Of a stretch of DNA of 64,000 nucleotides, positions 9,588-17,576 are shown piece by piece. Source of the stretch: CAWGJF01 sp963822905. Its GTDB lineage: Bacteria > Bacteroidota > Ignavibacteria > Ignavibacteriales > Ignavibacteriaceae. Below the pieces are notes generated by a model. The model was not told the DNA's origin, did not search any database, and saw nothing but the letters and a program-made list of their open reading frames with translations. Made by a program: the position numbers and the translations under genes. Numbering within the stretch: position 1 is the first letter of the stretch; the number at the start of each line of letters is the position of its first letter. The stretch spans positions 1,302,001 to 1,366,000 of the forward strand of contig CAWGJF010000001.1 in assembly GCA_963822905.1 (NCBI GenBank). The letters are read 5' to 3'.

Positions 9588-10876
9588 ATGTCCAGATTTG
9601 CCACTTTGGATCAGCAGAATTCAATGTCTGCCGTGCTTAAAGTAGTTGGAGTTGGCGGAGGAGGATGCAACGCTATTGATAGTATGATTTCCCGGGGGTT
9701 AGATGGTGTTGAGTATGTCGTAGTTAATACAGATGCACAGGTTCTTGATAGCAGTAAGGCATCACATAAAATTCAGGTCGGTAATATGATTACACGGGGA
9801 TTAGGTGCCGGAGCAGATCCAAATATCGGTAGAAAAGCTGTTGAAGAAGATAGAGAGAAACTAGCGGAAATTCTTTCCGGGAGTGATATGGTTTTTGTTA
9901 CTGCTGGTATGGGTGGCGGAACCGGAACCGGCGGTGCACCAATTGTTGCGTCTATTGCAAAGAGTATTGGAGCATTGGTAGTTGGTATTGTTACAAAGCC
10001 GTTTCGTTGGGAAGGCAAGCTAAGGATGATGAATGCTGAGCAAGGTATTCAGGATTTAAGAAACATGTTGATAGTTTAATTGTGATTCCTAATGAAAGAT
10101 TATTAAATATCCTTGATGAATCAACAAATGCATTTGCAGCCTTTGATAAACCAAATGAAGTTTTATATGAAGCAACTAGAGGAATTGCTGATATTATTAC
10201 TGTCGAAGGATTAATAAACGTTGACTTTGCTGACGTCCGCGCAGTAATGAGTCAAAGTGGTGAAGCATTGATGGGTTGCGGAATTGCAAGTGGTGAAAAC
10301 CGTGCAATTGAGGCTGCTCAAAAAGCAATTTCAAGTCCTTTACTTGAAGGATTAAATATTAAAGGAGCCAAGAGCGTCCTGCTTAATGTAACTGGCTCAA
10401 ATAACCTGACGATGAAAGAAATAAATGAAGGAAATAACGTAATCTTTGAAGCAGCAGGAGAAGAGGCTAATGTAATTTTCGGGTGTGTTAGAAAAGAAGA
10501 AATGAACGATTATGTGTCATATACCGTTATTGCCACTGGGTTTGATAGTTCACGAAAAACTTTTGCTGTTGGTGGAACAAAACCACAAACAAAAAAGCCT
10601 GGTGAACAATTAAGTTTCCGGGGTGGATTCAATTTCCTTAACCCGGATAATATTGATAAAGATGATCTTGAAGTCCCAACAATACTAAGGGTCAAAAGTC
10701 CGTCTTCACAAATGGATGATAAAGAAGAAGATGATGAAATGGCTGAAAGTACATTTGCTGCAGAATCTTCCAGATATAGTTGGGCAAGAGAAAGAATGGA
10801 GAAAAAAGAGAACGATAAAAAATCAGATGACGATGATGATGAAAGTTCTTCTTTTTTAAGAATGATTATGGATTAG
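9588..10876 (+). CDS. ftsZ: Cell division protein FtsZ, interrupted by a one-base frameshift
   Basis: Tubulin-like GTPase of the division ring. The chosen ATG at 9588 has a strong ribosome binding site (AAGGAGGGACC just upstream); the frame is open further up to 9549 but adds only a non-FtsZ leader. The first part includes VGVGGGGCNAID and the tubulin signature GGGTGTG, and ends early at TAA 10077-10079. The rest continues in another frame, from about 10067, as VDSLIVIPNERLL, exactly what should follow LRN in FtsZ. One missing base between 10062 and 10067 explains the break. The second part contains the T7 region and an acidic linker ending in the conserved C-terminal peptide SFLRMIMD. Both halves are otherwise intact, so a sequence error or very recent mutation is likelier than an old pseudogene. 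Confidence 0.93.
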
Positions 10877-10950
10877 CCTGGTTTAGAAAAAAATAATATT
10901 GCGGAGAAACGTCAGGTAGGAAAAATTTATTAACCAAGCAAGAGGGTTAT

Positions 10951-11082
10951 ATGATGCTGTTAATAATCCTGCTGGTAATTTCTGTAGCTCTGAATATTGC
11001 ACTTTTATTTGGATCAGCTCTAAACAGGGCTGATGATGACATGAAAATCATCAGGATGAAAGAAGGATTGAAAACAGATTAA
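10951..11082 (+). CDS. Very small single-helix membrane protein
   Basis: A 43-residue frame, ATG at 10951 (a second ATG follows directly), preceded at suitable distance by AAGAGGG. Residues 3-23 form one strongly hydrophobic segment (LLIILLVISVALNIALLF), followed by a short charged tail rich in Asp and Lys. It lies 74 bases after ftsZ on the same strand and stops just before the convergent CPXCG gene. No family is recognised. The helix plus ribosome binding site make it more credible than random sequence, but comparative data would be needed. Confidence 0.5.
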   Translation: MMLLIILLVISVALNIALLFGSALNRADDDMKIIRMKEGLKTD

Positions 11083-11085
11083 GAA

Positions 11086-11286
11086 TCATTCGTCTGTTAT
11101 TCTGGATTCAATATGAAAGTCTTCTTCATTCCTTCTATCATGAGTAATTAGAACTCTATTTGGTCTGCAACAAATTCTGCATTCTTCTACAAAATCCTGT
11201 TTCTGCGGAATAGTCAGATCAACCCAAACCTCATTTTGTGTCCCACAGTATTGACAAATCCAAATAAACTGATCATCAGTTCTCAT
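11086..11286 (-). CDS. CPXCG motif-containing cysteine-rich protein
   Basis: A 66-residue protein matching the Cys_rich_CPXG family: an N-terminal CQYCG pair and a second cluster ECRICCRPNRV, with the family's Q-x-F-V-E-E-C spacing between them. The four or five cysteines suggest a small zinc-ribbon-like fold, but the family's function is not known. Here the first motif is CQYCG, with Gln in place of the usual Pro. It is convergent with the small membrane protein downstream of ftsZ, with only three bases between the two stops. Confidence 0.85.
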   Translation of the reverse strand: MRTDDQFIWICQYCGTQNEVWVDLTIPQKQDFVEECRICCRPNRVLITHDRRNEEDFHIESRITDE

Positions 11287-11426
11287 ATTTACCTCGTAAA
11301 TAATCTGAGTTTAACTAAGTAAAATTTTGGTAAAAAGGCAAGAGGTTGAAGAATAGTTCTGGGAAAAGGTGGGGAGTTGGAAATTAGTCAACAACCATCC
11401 GGAATAATTTCAGTCTCCCGGATATT

Positions 11427-11464
11427 AAAAAAGGCCGCCCGTCAATTTACAAAGCCAGGCAGCC
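11427..11464 (-). terminator. Intrinsic terminator, minus strand
   Basis: Read on the minus strand, GGCTGCCTG (11464-11456) pairs with CGGGCGGCC (11441-11433), a nine-pair GC-rich stem with two G-T wobbles, followed directly by six T (11432-11427). The polarity shows it ends a minus-strand transcript. The nearest upstream minus-strand gene, argF, stops 314 bases earlier. Confidence 0.75.
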
Positions 11465-11512
11465 TCAAGGGTGGTTGTATGAACACAGGTTCTTTCGAAC
11501 GAGTGCATACAA
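11427..11512 (-). ncRNA. Candidate structured small RNA, minus strand
   Basis: Within a 490-base gap (11287-11777) without a protein gene, the minus strand carries two consecutive hairpins. The first pairs TTGTATG with CATACAA (11475-11481 with 11106+400, that is 11506-11512), and contains an inner GTTC/GAAC helix closed by a GAAA tetraloop. The second is a strong intrinsic terminator. The layout of a folded 5' part plus terminator within about 86 nt is that of a small RNA. The 5' end and promoter are inferred, not defined. No known family was recognised. It could instead be an orphan leader or terminator. The rest of the gap is AT-rich with an additional short ATCCGG/CCGGAT inverted repeat at 11397-11423. 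Confidence 0.4.
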
Positions 11513-11777
11513 ATTAAAACAAATCTTAGACCAAAAACAAAATTTATTTTAATTTGATTAAAGACATATTTGAGAAATCAGTAGTGTTTCAAAATAGAAT
11601 TTGTGAATTAATAATAGCTTACTTTACTGCTCAGAATAATTATTCCCAGGCAAGTAATAAACGAAATTAATTGAAAAATTATCTAAAGAATTGAAAATTA
11701 AAAATTGCAATTACACTGATTATTATTATTCAAAGTAATTAAATACCGAAGAATGTATAATATTGTGCATTAATTAT

Positions 11778-12775
11778 TTATCCCAAAGTAGCAACCATAA
11801 CCGCTTTGATTGTATGGAGTCTGTTCTCTGCCTGATCAAAAACAATTGAGTGCCTCGACTCAAATACATCTTCTGTTACTTCCATTCCGTCAAGACCATA
11901 TTTTTGAAAAATCCGTTCGCCAACGGTTGTTTCACGGTTATGAAACGCAGGCAGGCAATGAAGAAACTTCACTTTTGGATTTCCTGTTTTATTTATCATT
12001 TCCATATTTATTTGGTATGGTTTCATTAGTTTGATACGTTCTTCCCATTTAGCAGGATCCTCACCAAGGGATAACCAAACGTCAGTATATAGATAATCAA
12101 CACCTTTAACGGCTTCATCAGGATTATCCGTTAAGGTAATTTTTGCTGCGGATTCTTTAGCGATCTTTTTACAATTTTTTATGAGATTTTCAGTGGGCCA
12201 ATTATGTTTTGGTGCACAAAGCCGAACATCCATTCCCATTTTAGCACCTCCAACCAAAAGTGAATTACCCATATTATTTCTTGCATCTCCAAGAAAGCAA
12301 AATGAGATTTTGTTAAGTTTCTTTTTTGAATGTTCAATCATTGTAAGTAAGTCAGCAAGAACTTGTGTTGGATGATATTCGTCCGTTAAACCATTCCATA
12401 CAGGTACTTTGGAATATTCAGCTAACTCTTCAACAGTTTTTTGTGAAAAACCTCTGTATTCAATTCCATCATACATTCTTCCAAGTACCCTTGCAGTATC
12501 TTTCATTGATTCTTTATGTCCGATTTGTGAACCAGTTGGTCCTAGGTAAGTAACATTTGCTCCCTGGTCAAATGCTGCAACCTCAAATGCACACCTGGTT
12601 CTGGTTGAAGATTTTTCAAAGATCAGAGCAATGTTTCTATTCTTCAGTTTCTTTTTTTCTTTTCCAATACTTTTATCTGATTTTAATTTCTTTGAAAGGT
12701 CAAGTAAATAATTAATTTCTTTTGGACTAAAGTCTAACAGTTTTAAAAAACTTTTGTTTTAAAATTTATTGACAT
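11778..12775 (-). CDS. argF: Ornithine carbamoyltransferase, frameshifted near the N-terminus
   Basis: Makes citrulline from ornithine and carbamoyl phosphate in arginine synthesis. Seen: SSTRTRCAFE (carbamoyl-phosphate loop), HPTQVLADLLT, the ornithine-side motif DVWLSLGE and HCLPAFH. An ATG at 12775 with upstream GGGAG gives MSINFKTK, then runs into a stop; the frame carrying KSFLKLLDFSPKEINYLL and all the rest lacks a start codon. Adding one A to the AAAA run (complement of 12752-12755) joins them into a 332-residue protein, very close to the usual length and in register with known OTCs. Taken from the first internal ATG (12506) the protein would lack its carbamoyl-phosphate loop. A one-base deletion in a short homopolymer is the best explanation. 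Confidence 0.92.
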
Positions 12776-12989
12776 GATTTTTCTCCCGATTTCTATGAAT
12801 TGGATTAATAAAGTATGACAAAATTAAGAGAATATTATTCTAAATCTGCTATTTGATTAAGGGAAAATTTCGAATTAAAAAATTATTTCAGTAAACACAT
12901 TAACAAAGTTTAAATAAAAAACACATCTTTGTAAAAATACATTATTAATGAAATTATAAAATTGAGTGTAATAGAGTTGATAAAGAGTG

Positions 12990-13064
12990 TCGGGGTGCCC
13001 GGATTTGAACCGGGGACCTCTGCGTCCCGAACGCAGCGCTCTAACCGGGCTGAGCCACACCCCG
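12990..13064 (-). tRNA. tRNA-Pro (anticodon CGG)
   Basis: The minus strand folds as a standard cloverleaf: acceptor CGGGGTG/CACCCCG, D arm GCTC/GAGC, anticodon stem CTGCG/CGCAG with loop TTCGGGA (anticodon CGG at the usual positions), T arm CCCGG/CCGGG with loop TTCAAAT, and discriminator A at 12990. It therefore decodes CCG. CCA is not encoded. The C1-G72 pair is typical for bacterial tRNA-Pro. Confidence 0.95.
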
Positions 13065-13297
13065 AAAGGATTAAATTGTTAAATTCGAGCTATAAAAATG
13101 GAACTTTTAATACTGAAAATCAATTTACAATATTCACTAGACTATTTACAGATTTATAATTTGTACATTCTAAAATTTGGCTTTAAATCTTCATTTTTTT
13201 GGTTTTATTCAGGATTTATAATATTTTAATCAGGCAATTTAATCAATTGTAATTCTATAAATTGAAAATTAGTTTTTAACAAATAGGGAAGCTCAAT

Positions 13298-14437
13298 ATG
13301 AAAAAAATAATTATACTATTTACAGTCCTGATAACAGGATTTTTATTAAACAATGCTTTTGCACAATCTAGGTATGTTGCAGAAGATGCATGGGCATTTG
13401 GATTCGGATTCACTTATCCAATGTATGTTTCAATAAATGATGCAACTTTAAAATCCAGTACTTTTTATGGTGGACATCTTTCCATCCAAAGAAATTTCTC
13501 TGAACACATAGGTTGGAGATTGAAAGGAGCTTTTAATCATGTTAAAGCTACCTATGATCCCGGAGTCCCAAATGCAGGCGGAGAAGTAACTAATAATATG
13601 ATTACTGGTGATCTTGATCTTTTATACTATTTCGCTCCTTGCGAACCGATTTCTCTTTATCTTTTAATCGGTGGTGGTGTAGATTTTAATAAACCGGAAA
13701 ACACTTCCGATGCTAATCTGGATAGTGAAAATAATACGGTCGCTGAATTTAATCTTGGTTCAGGAATTGAGATTAGAGTAGATGAAGACTGGCGTGTAAA
13801 ACTTGAAGGTTCATACCACACAACAGGCAATAGCAAAATTGATGGAAGACGTGGAACAAGTAATGGATTCTTTGGTGGCACATCAAATGATACTTGGATA
13901 AACGCTGATCTTGGTCTTCTTTATTACTTTGATAAAGGTGAGATGTCAAAACTGTGTGATCTTTATGCAGGAATTGATGCTAAGGTTGATTATGATAGAA
14001 TTGAAGATATTGTAAGAAGATATCAGTGCGAACCTTCTGAAATTGACTACAACAGGATCGAAGACATAGTTAAAAAGTATAGCGGTAAAGCAACTGTGGA
14101 AGATAAATGGGTTCTTATTGGTGTAAACTTTGATTTTAATAAAGCAACATTAAAACCTGAGTCATATCCTATTCTTGATAATGCTGCTGAAATTCTTTTA
14201 ACACATAAAGATATAAATGTTGAAATCCAGGGTCATACAGACCAGATTGGCTCAGATAAATACAATGAAGAACTATCATTAAAGAGAGCAGAAACTGTTA
14301 AAAAATACCTTATTGCAAAAGGTGTTGATGCTGGTAGACTAACAACTTCCGGAATTGGTAAAAAAGATTTACTTTTCAAAGATATGGATCCGGTTAGCCG
14401 TTATTATAACAGAAGAGTTGAATTTCACGTTAAGTAA
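13298..14437 (+). CDS. OmpA-family outer membrane protein
   Basis: 379 residues with a signal peptide (cleavage after NNAFAQ), an N-terminal beta-barrel-like domain of about 190 residues rich in alternating aromatic residues, a short linker, and a C-terminal OmpA/MotB-type peptidoglycan-binding domain (NFDFNKATLKPES, then GHTDQIGSDKYNEELSLKRAETV). The linker holds two near-identical units, DYDRIEDIVRRY and DYNRIEDIVKKY. It probably anchors the outer membrane to the cell wall. The ATG has AGGGA upstream, and an intrinsic terminator follows the stop, so it appears to be a single-gene unit. Confidence 0.88.
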   Translation: MKKIIILFTVLITGFLLNNAFAQSRYVAEDAWAFGFGFTYPMYVSINDATLKSSTFYGGHLSIQRNFSEHIGWRLKGAFNHVKATYDPGVPNAGGEVTNNMITGDLDLLYYFAPCEPISLYLLIGGGVDFNKPENTSDANLDSENNTVAEFNLGSGIEIRVDEDWRVKLEGSYHTTGNSKIDGRRGTSNGFFGGTSNDTWINADLGLLYYFDKGEMSKLCDLYAGIDAKVDYDRIEDIVRRYQCEPSEIDYNRIEDIVKKYSGKATVEDKWVLIGVNFDFNKATLKPESYPILDNAAEILLTHKDINVEIQGHTDQIGSDKYNEELSLKRAETVKKYLIAKGVDAGRLTTSGIGKKDLLFKDMDPVSRYYNRRVEFHVK

Positions 14438-14461
14438 TTATTTTTTAAAAGAATAAAGTAG

Positions 14462-14487
14462 GGGATTCCAATTGGAATCCCTTTTTT
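14462..14487 (+). terminator. Intrinsic terminator after the OmpA-family gene
   Basis: A perfect 20-base palindrome (GGGATTCCAA / TTGGAATCCC, 14462-14481) followed by six T. It ends the OmpA-family transcript 24 bases after the stop codon. Confidence 0.9.
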
Positions 14488-14573
14488 ATTATTGTTCAGA
14501 TAATTAAACCTAATCCTTTACATTTAAACCGGATTCACTTAAGTTAGATCACAAAATTTTAATAACCTTTAAC

Positions 14574-14590
14574 TCTATCCGTGAGATAGA
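14574..14590 (+). promoter_or_regulatory. PyrR-binding-like hairpin in the pyr leader
   Basis: TCTATC (14574-14579) pairs with GATAGA (14585-14590) around the loop CGTGA, presenting ATCCGTGAGAT. This resembles the PyrR recognition loop (core TCC-N-G-N-GAGG) although it is one base shorter. It lies about 30 bases upstream of the attenuator and 70 bases before pyrR. The match is partial; the position in front of pyrR is the main argument. Confidence 0.45.
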
Positions 14591-14621
14591 AAAGGAAACA
14601 AACAAATGAAAATAAAACGAG

Positions 14622-14658
14622 CCTCCGGGAATTAATGATTCTGTGGAGGATTTTTTTT
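14622..14658 (+). terminator. Attenuator in front of pyrR, with its 3' arm doubling as ribosome binding site
   Basis: CCTCC (14622-14626) pairs with GGAGG (14645-14649), with an inner GAAT/ATTC helix, followed by eight T (14651-14658). This is an intrinsic terminator placed immediately before the pyrR ATG at 14661. The GGAGGA arm is also the only ribosome binding site for pyrR (10 bases before the ATG), so folding would block both transcription and translation. This is the arrangement expected for UMP/PyrR-controlled attenuation. Confidence 0.65.
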
Positions 14659-14660
14659 GT

Positions 14661-15204
14661 ATGAAAACAAAATCAAAACTTGTTGACCCTGATGGATTTG
14701 AGAGAATTATTACCAGAATTTCCCACGAAATTTTAGAGAAAAATAAAGGATCAAAAGACCTTGTCTTGATTGGAATGAGAACAAGAGGAGAATTCCTTGC
14801 TAAAAAGAATCCATGAAAAGATAAATTCAATTGATAAAGAGAATATACCTTTTGGTGTTTTAGATGTTACGTTATATAGGGATGATTTCAGAACCAGGTT
14901 AAAACAACCGGATGTATCAGTTTCGAATATCACTTTCGATATAAATGAAAAAAATGTTGTCCTCGTTGATGATGTACTTTATACAGGTAGAACAGTTCGA
15001 TCGGCACTAAACGCTCTTATGGATTTTGGTCGCCCATCAACCATTCAACTTTGCATTTTAGTGGATCGTGGGCACCGGGAGTTACCGATTCGTGCAGATT
15101 ATGTTGGAAAAAATGTTCCAACTTCAAACGATGAAGAAATAAAAGTCAAAATGAATGAAATTGATGGCGAAGATGCAATCTATCTTATTGAAGTTCAAAC
15201 CTAA
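14661..15204 (+). CDS. pyrR: Bifunctional pyr operon regulator / uracil phosphoribosyltransferase PyrR, frameshifted
   Basis: UMP-sensing RNA-binding attenuator with uracil phosphoribosyltransferase activity. The ATG at 14661 starts MKTKSKLVDPDGFERII and reaches LVLIGMRTRGEFLAK, then shifts to a stop at 14814-14816. The remainder, RIHEKINSIDKENIPFGVLDVTLYRDDF and the PRPP motif VVLVDDVLYTGRTVRSAL, continues in the neighbouring frame. Removing one A from the A5 run at 14802-14806 rejoins them as LAKRIHEKI, giving about 180 residues, the normal PyrR length. The TTG at 14797 is not a believable independent start, since it would delete half of the fold. pyrB begins 12 bases downstream. Confidence 0.92.
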
Positions 15205-15216
15205 TCATAATTAATT

Positions 15217-16137
15217 ATGTCATTATCAAGCAGACATTTATTAGGTCTTCAGGGAGTTTCTAAACAGGATATTCAATTAATCCTTGATACCGCAAATACT
15301 TTCCGTGAAGTTCTTGAAAGACCAATCAAGAAAGTACCTACACTTCAGGGTAAAACAATTGTAAATCTTTTTTATGAAAATTCTACTAGAACCAGAATTT
15401 CTTTTGAGCTTGCAGAAAAAAGACTATCTGCAGATACCATTAATTTCTCGGTTTCCGGAAGTAGTGTAAGTAAAGGCGAAACTTTCAAGGATACAATCAA
15501 GAATATTGAAGCAATGAAAGTAGATATGGTAATAGTTAGACATTCTGCTGCCGGAACACCGTTATATCTTACTCAAATATGTAATGCTAATATAATCAAT
15601 GCCGGGGATGGAACTCATGAACATCCAACACAAGCTTTGCTGGATATGTTTTCAATTCGTGAAAAGTTAGGCAGATTAGAAGGATTGAAAGTTTGCATTG
15701 TTGGAGATATTGCTCATAGCCGTGTTGCATTATCTAATATATTTGGACTTAAGACTATGGGTGCAAAAGTCTCCGTGTGCGGTCCTTCAACTATGATTCC
15801 AAGAGATATTAAAGAACTTGGAGTAGATGTTATTTATAACATTGACGAAGCAATTCAGGAGAATGATGTTTTGAATGTATTGCGGATTCAACTTGAAAGA
15901 CAGGCACGTGAATATTTTCCATCTATAAGGGAGTATGCAAAATTTTTTGGAATCGATCAGAATAGATTAGATAAAAATGGGAAAGATATTTTGATTCTGC
16001 ATCCCGGTCCAATTAATCGAGGTGTCGAAATATCATCAGAAGTAGCAGATGGAAATAATCAAATTATATTATACCAGGTTACTAATGGTGTGGCAATCAG
16101 GATGGCAGTGCTTTATTTATTAGGAACACTTAACTAA
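15217..16137 (+). CDS. pyrB: Aspartate carbamoyltransferase catalytic subunit
   Basis: Condenses carbamoyl phosphate with aspartate in the first committed pyrimidine step. 306 residues, the usual length. Motifs: STRTRISFELAEKRL (carbamoyl-phosphate loop), HPTQALLDMFSI and the C-terminal HPGPINRGVEI. No pyrI regulatory subunit is adjacent, as in PyrR-controlled bacteria. The gene lies 12 bases after pyrR and 7 bases before pyrC, clearly one operon. Confidence 0.97.
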   Translation: MSLSSRHLLGLQGVSKQDIQLILDTANTFREVLERPIKKVPTLQGKTIVNLFYENSTRTRISFELAEKRLSADTINFSVSGSSVSKGETFKDTIKNIEAMKVDMVIVRHSAAGTPLYLTQICNANIINAGDGTHEHPTQALLDMFSIREKLGRLEGLKVCIVGDIAHSRVALSNIFGLKTMGAKVSVCGPSTMIPRDIKELGVDVIYNIDEAIQENDVLNVLRIQLERQAREYFPSIREYAKFFGIDQNRLDKNGKDILILHPGPINRGVEISSEVADGNNQIILYQVTNGVAIRMAVLYLLGTLN

Positions 16138-16144
16138 GCAGAAA

Positions 16145-17437
16145 ATGAAAATCTTATTAAAAAATATTCATCTTGTAAATCCTTATAAAAATATTAATGA
16201 AAAAAATATTTCTTTGCTGATTGTTGATGGAAAAATTTTAAAAATAGGGAAGATTGAAAAAGATGATGAACAGGACGCAAAGGTTTTTGAATTAAACAAT
16301 AAAATTGTTTCACCAGGTTTTTTCGATATGCATGTCCATTTGCGTGAACCTGGCAGAGAAGATGAGGAAACCGTTATTACTGGTTGTAACTCTGCCGCTA
16401 ACGGTGGATTTACCAGTGTTGCTTGTATGCCAAATACAGAACCAGCCATCGATTCTGCCGAAGTTGTTAACTTTATTTTGAAACAATCTAAGAATCATCT
16501 CGTCGATGTTTATCCGGTTGGTGCGGCTACCGTTGGACGAAAAGGTGAAGTAATATCACCGATGGCCGAATTATTTGATGCTGGTGCAGTTGCGTTTTCT
16601 GATGATGGTGTTGCTATTAAAACAGCTTCAGTTCTTCGCAGAACATTGGAATATTCTTCTATGTATAAAACTCCTGTTATTGAACATTGTGAAGATGAAT
16701 CACTGGCTGGTGGTGCCATGAATGAAGGCATTAATTCAACTCTTCTTGGACTTCCTCCACTTGCATCTGTTGCTGAAGATTTGATTGTAGGTCGTGATAT
16801 TCTAATGGCTGAATATACTGGAGGCAAAGTACATATTGCTCACATTAGTTCGAAAAGATCTGTTGAATTAGTGAGAGAAGCAAAAAGCAGGGGAATTTCG
16901 GTGACAGCAGAAGTAACGCCGCATCATTTTACATTTACTGATGATGCTGTTAAATCTTATGATACTAATGCTAAGATGAATCCACCACTTCGCAGCCATG
17001 CAGATTTAGATGCTATTCTTGAAGGTTTGAAGGATGGAACAATTGATTGCATTGCAAGCGATCATGCCCCTCATTCAATTGAGGAAAAGGAAGCTGAATT
17101 TCAATATGCACCAAATGGAATAGTTGGTCTTGAAACACAAATTGGACTAGCATTTAGCGAGCTTTATCATAAAAAAGTACTTTCATTGGAACAGCTCATT
17201 GAAAAGTTTGCAATTAATCCAAGAAAAATTCTTAACCTCCCGGTTCCGGAATTTTCAATTGGAGAGTCAGCAAATCTTACTATTCTGGATCCAGAAGCAA
17301 TCTGGACTGTGGACATAACTAAGTTTAAAAGCAAATCTAAAAACTCACCTTTCAATAAAAGATTGTTAACTGGCCGTGCTATTGGAGTAATTAATAAATC
17401 GCAGATGTTATTTGAGGGAGAATATCTTAATATCTGA
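16145..17437 (+). CDS. pyrC: Dihydroorotase PyrC (class I type)
   Basis: Zinc amidohydrolase that closes carbamoyl aspartate to dihydroorotate. 430 residues, matching the class I (PyrC/DHOase long form) family. Metal ligands are visible in order: MHVHLREPG, the GAVAFSDDG segment, EHCED, AHISS, and SDHAPHS with the catalytic Asp. Since all zinc-binding motifs are intact it should be an active enzyme rather than a PyrB-associated pseudo-DHOase. Last gene of the visible pyr operon. Confidence 0.96.
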   Translation: MKILLKNIHLVNPYKNINEKNISLLIVDGKILKIGKIEKDDEQDAKVFELNNKIVSPGFFDMHVHLREPGREDEETVITGCNSAANGGFTSVACMPNTEPAIDSAEVVNFILKQSKNHLVDVYPVGAATVGRKGEVISPMAELFDAGAVAFSDDGVAIKTASVLRRTLEYSSMYKTPVIEHCEDESLAGGAMNEGINSTLLGLPPLASVAEDLIVGRDILMAEYTGGKVHIAHISSKRSVELVREAKSRGISVTAEVTPHHFTFTDDAVKSYDTNAKMNPPLRSHADLDAILEGLKDGTIDCIASDHAPHSIEEKEAEFQYAPNGIVGLETQIGLAFSELYHKKVLSLEQLIEKFAINPRKILNLPVPEFSIGESANLTILDPEAIWTVDITKFKSKSKNSPFNKRLLTGRAIGVINKSQMLFEGEYLNI

Positions 17438-17541
17438 TGATTATTGTATTACGTCTTACTGTATAATAAATTAAACACAATCCCAAATTTAGTTTCGTTT
17501 TCTGACTAAAATCGCAATAAAAATGTGGTACATAGTTTGGG

Positions 17542-17566
17542 TTTCAGGAGATAAAAACTTCTGAAA
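17542..17566 (+). promoter_or_regulatory. Hairpin just before a ribosome binding site
   Basis: TTTCAGGAG (17542-17550) pairs with CTTCTGAAA (17558-17566) around ATAAAAA, nine pairs including one G-T. The 3' arm runs straight into AAAGGAAA, the ribosome binding site of the lipoprotein gene at 17577. It could modulate translation or mRNA stability; no T-run follows, so it is not a terminator. Confidence 0.35.
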
Positions 17567-17576
17567 GGAAACGAAA

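Noticed and set aside
10062..10082. Programmed ribosomal frameshifting in ftsZ
   Set aside because: No slippery heptamer, stimulatory hairpin or conserved recoding context is visible, and other genes in the window show the same kind of lesion.
11397..11423. ATCCGG/CCGGAT inverted repeat as a separate terminator
   Set aside because: No T-run follows on either strand within suitable distance, so only the neighbouring GC-rich stem is called.
12875..13159. Open frames of about 60 residues on both strands across the tRNA region
   Set aside because: They overlap tRNA-Pro, and their only distinctive sequence (VPGFEPGTSASRTQRSNRAEP and its complement) is the known translation of a tRNA.
14797..15204. 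Independent small phosphoribosyltransferase gene starting at TTG 14797
   Set aside because: The preceding frame encodes the missing N-terminal part of PyrR with one extra A separating them; the TTG lacks a ribosome binding site.
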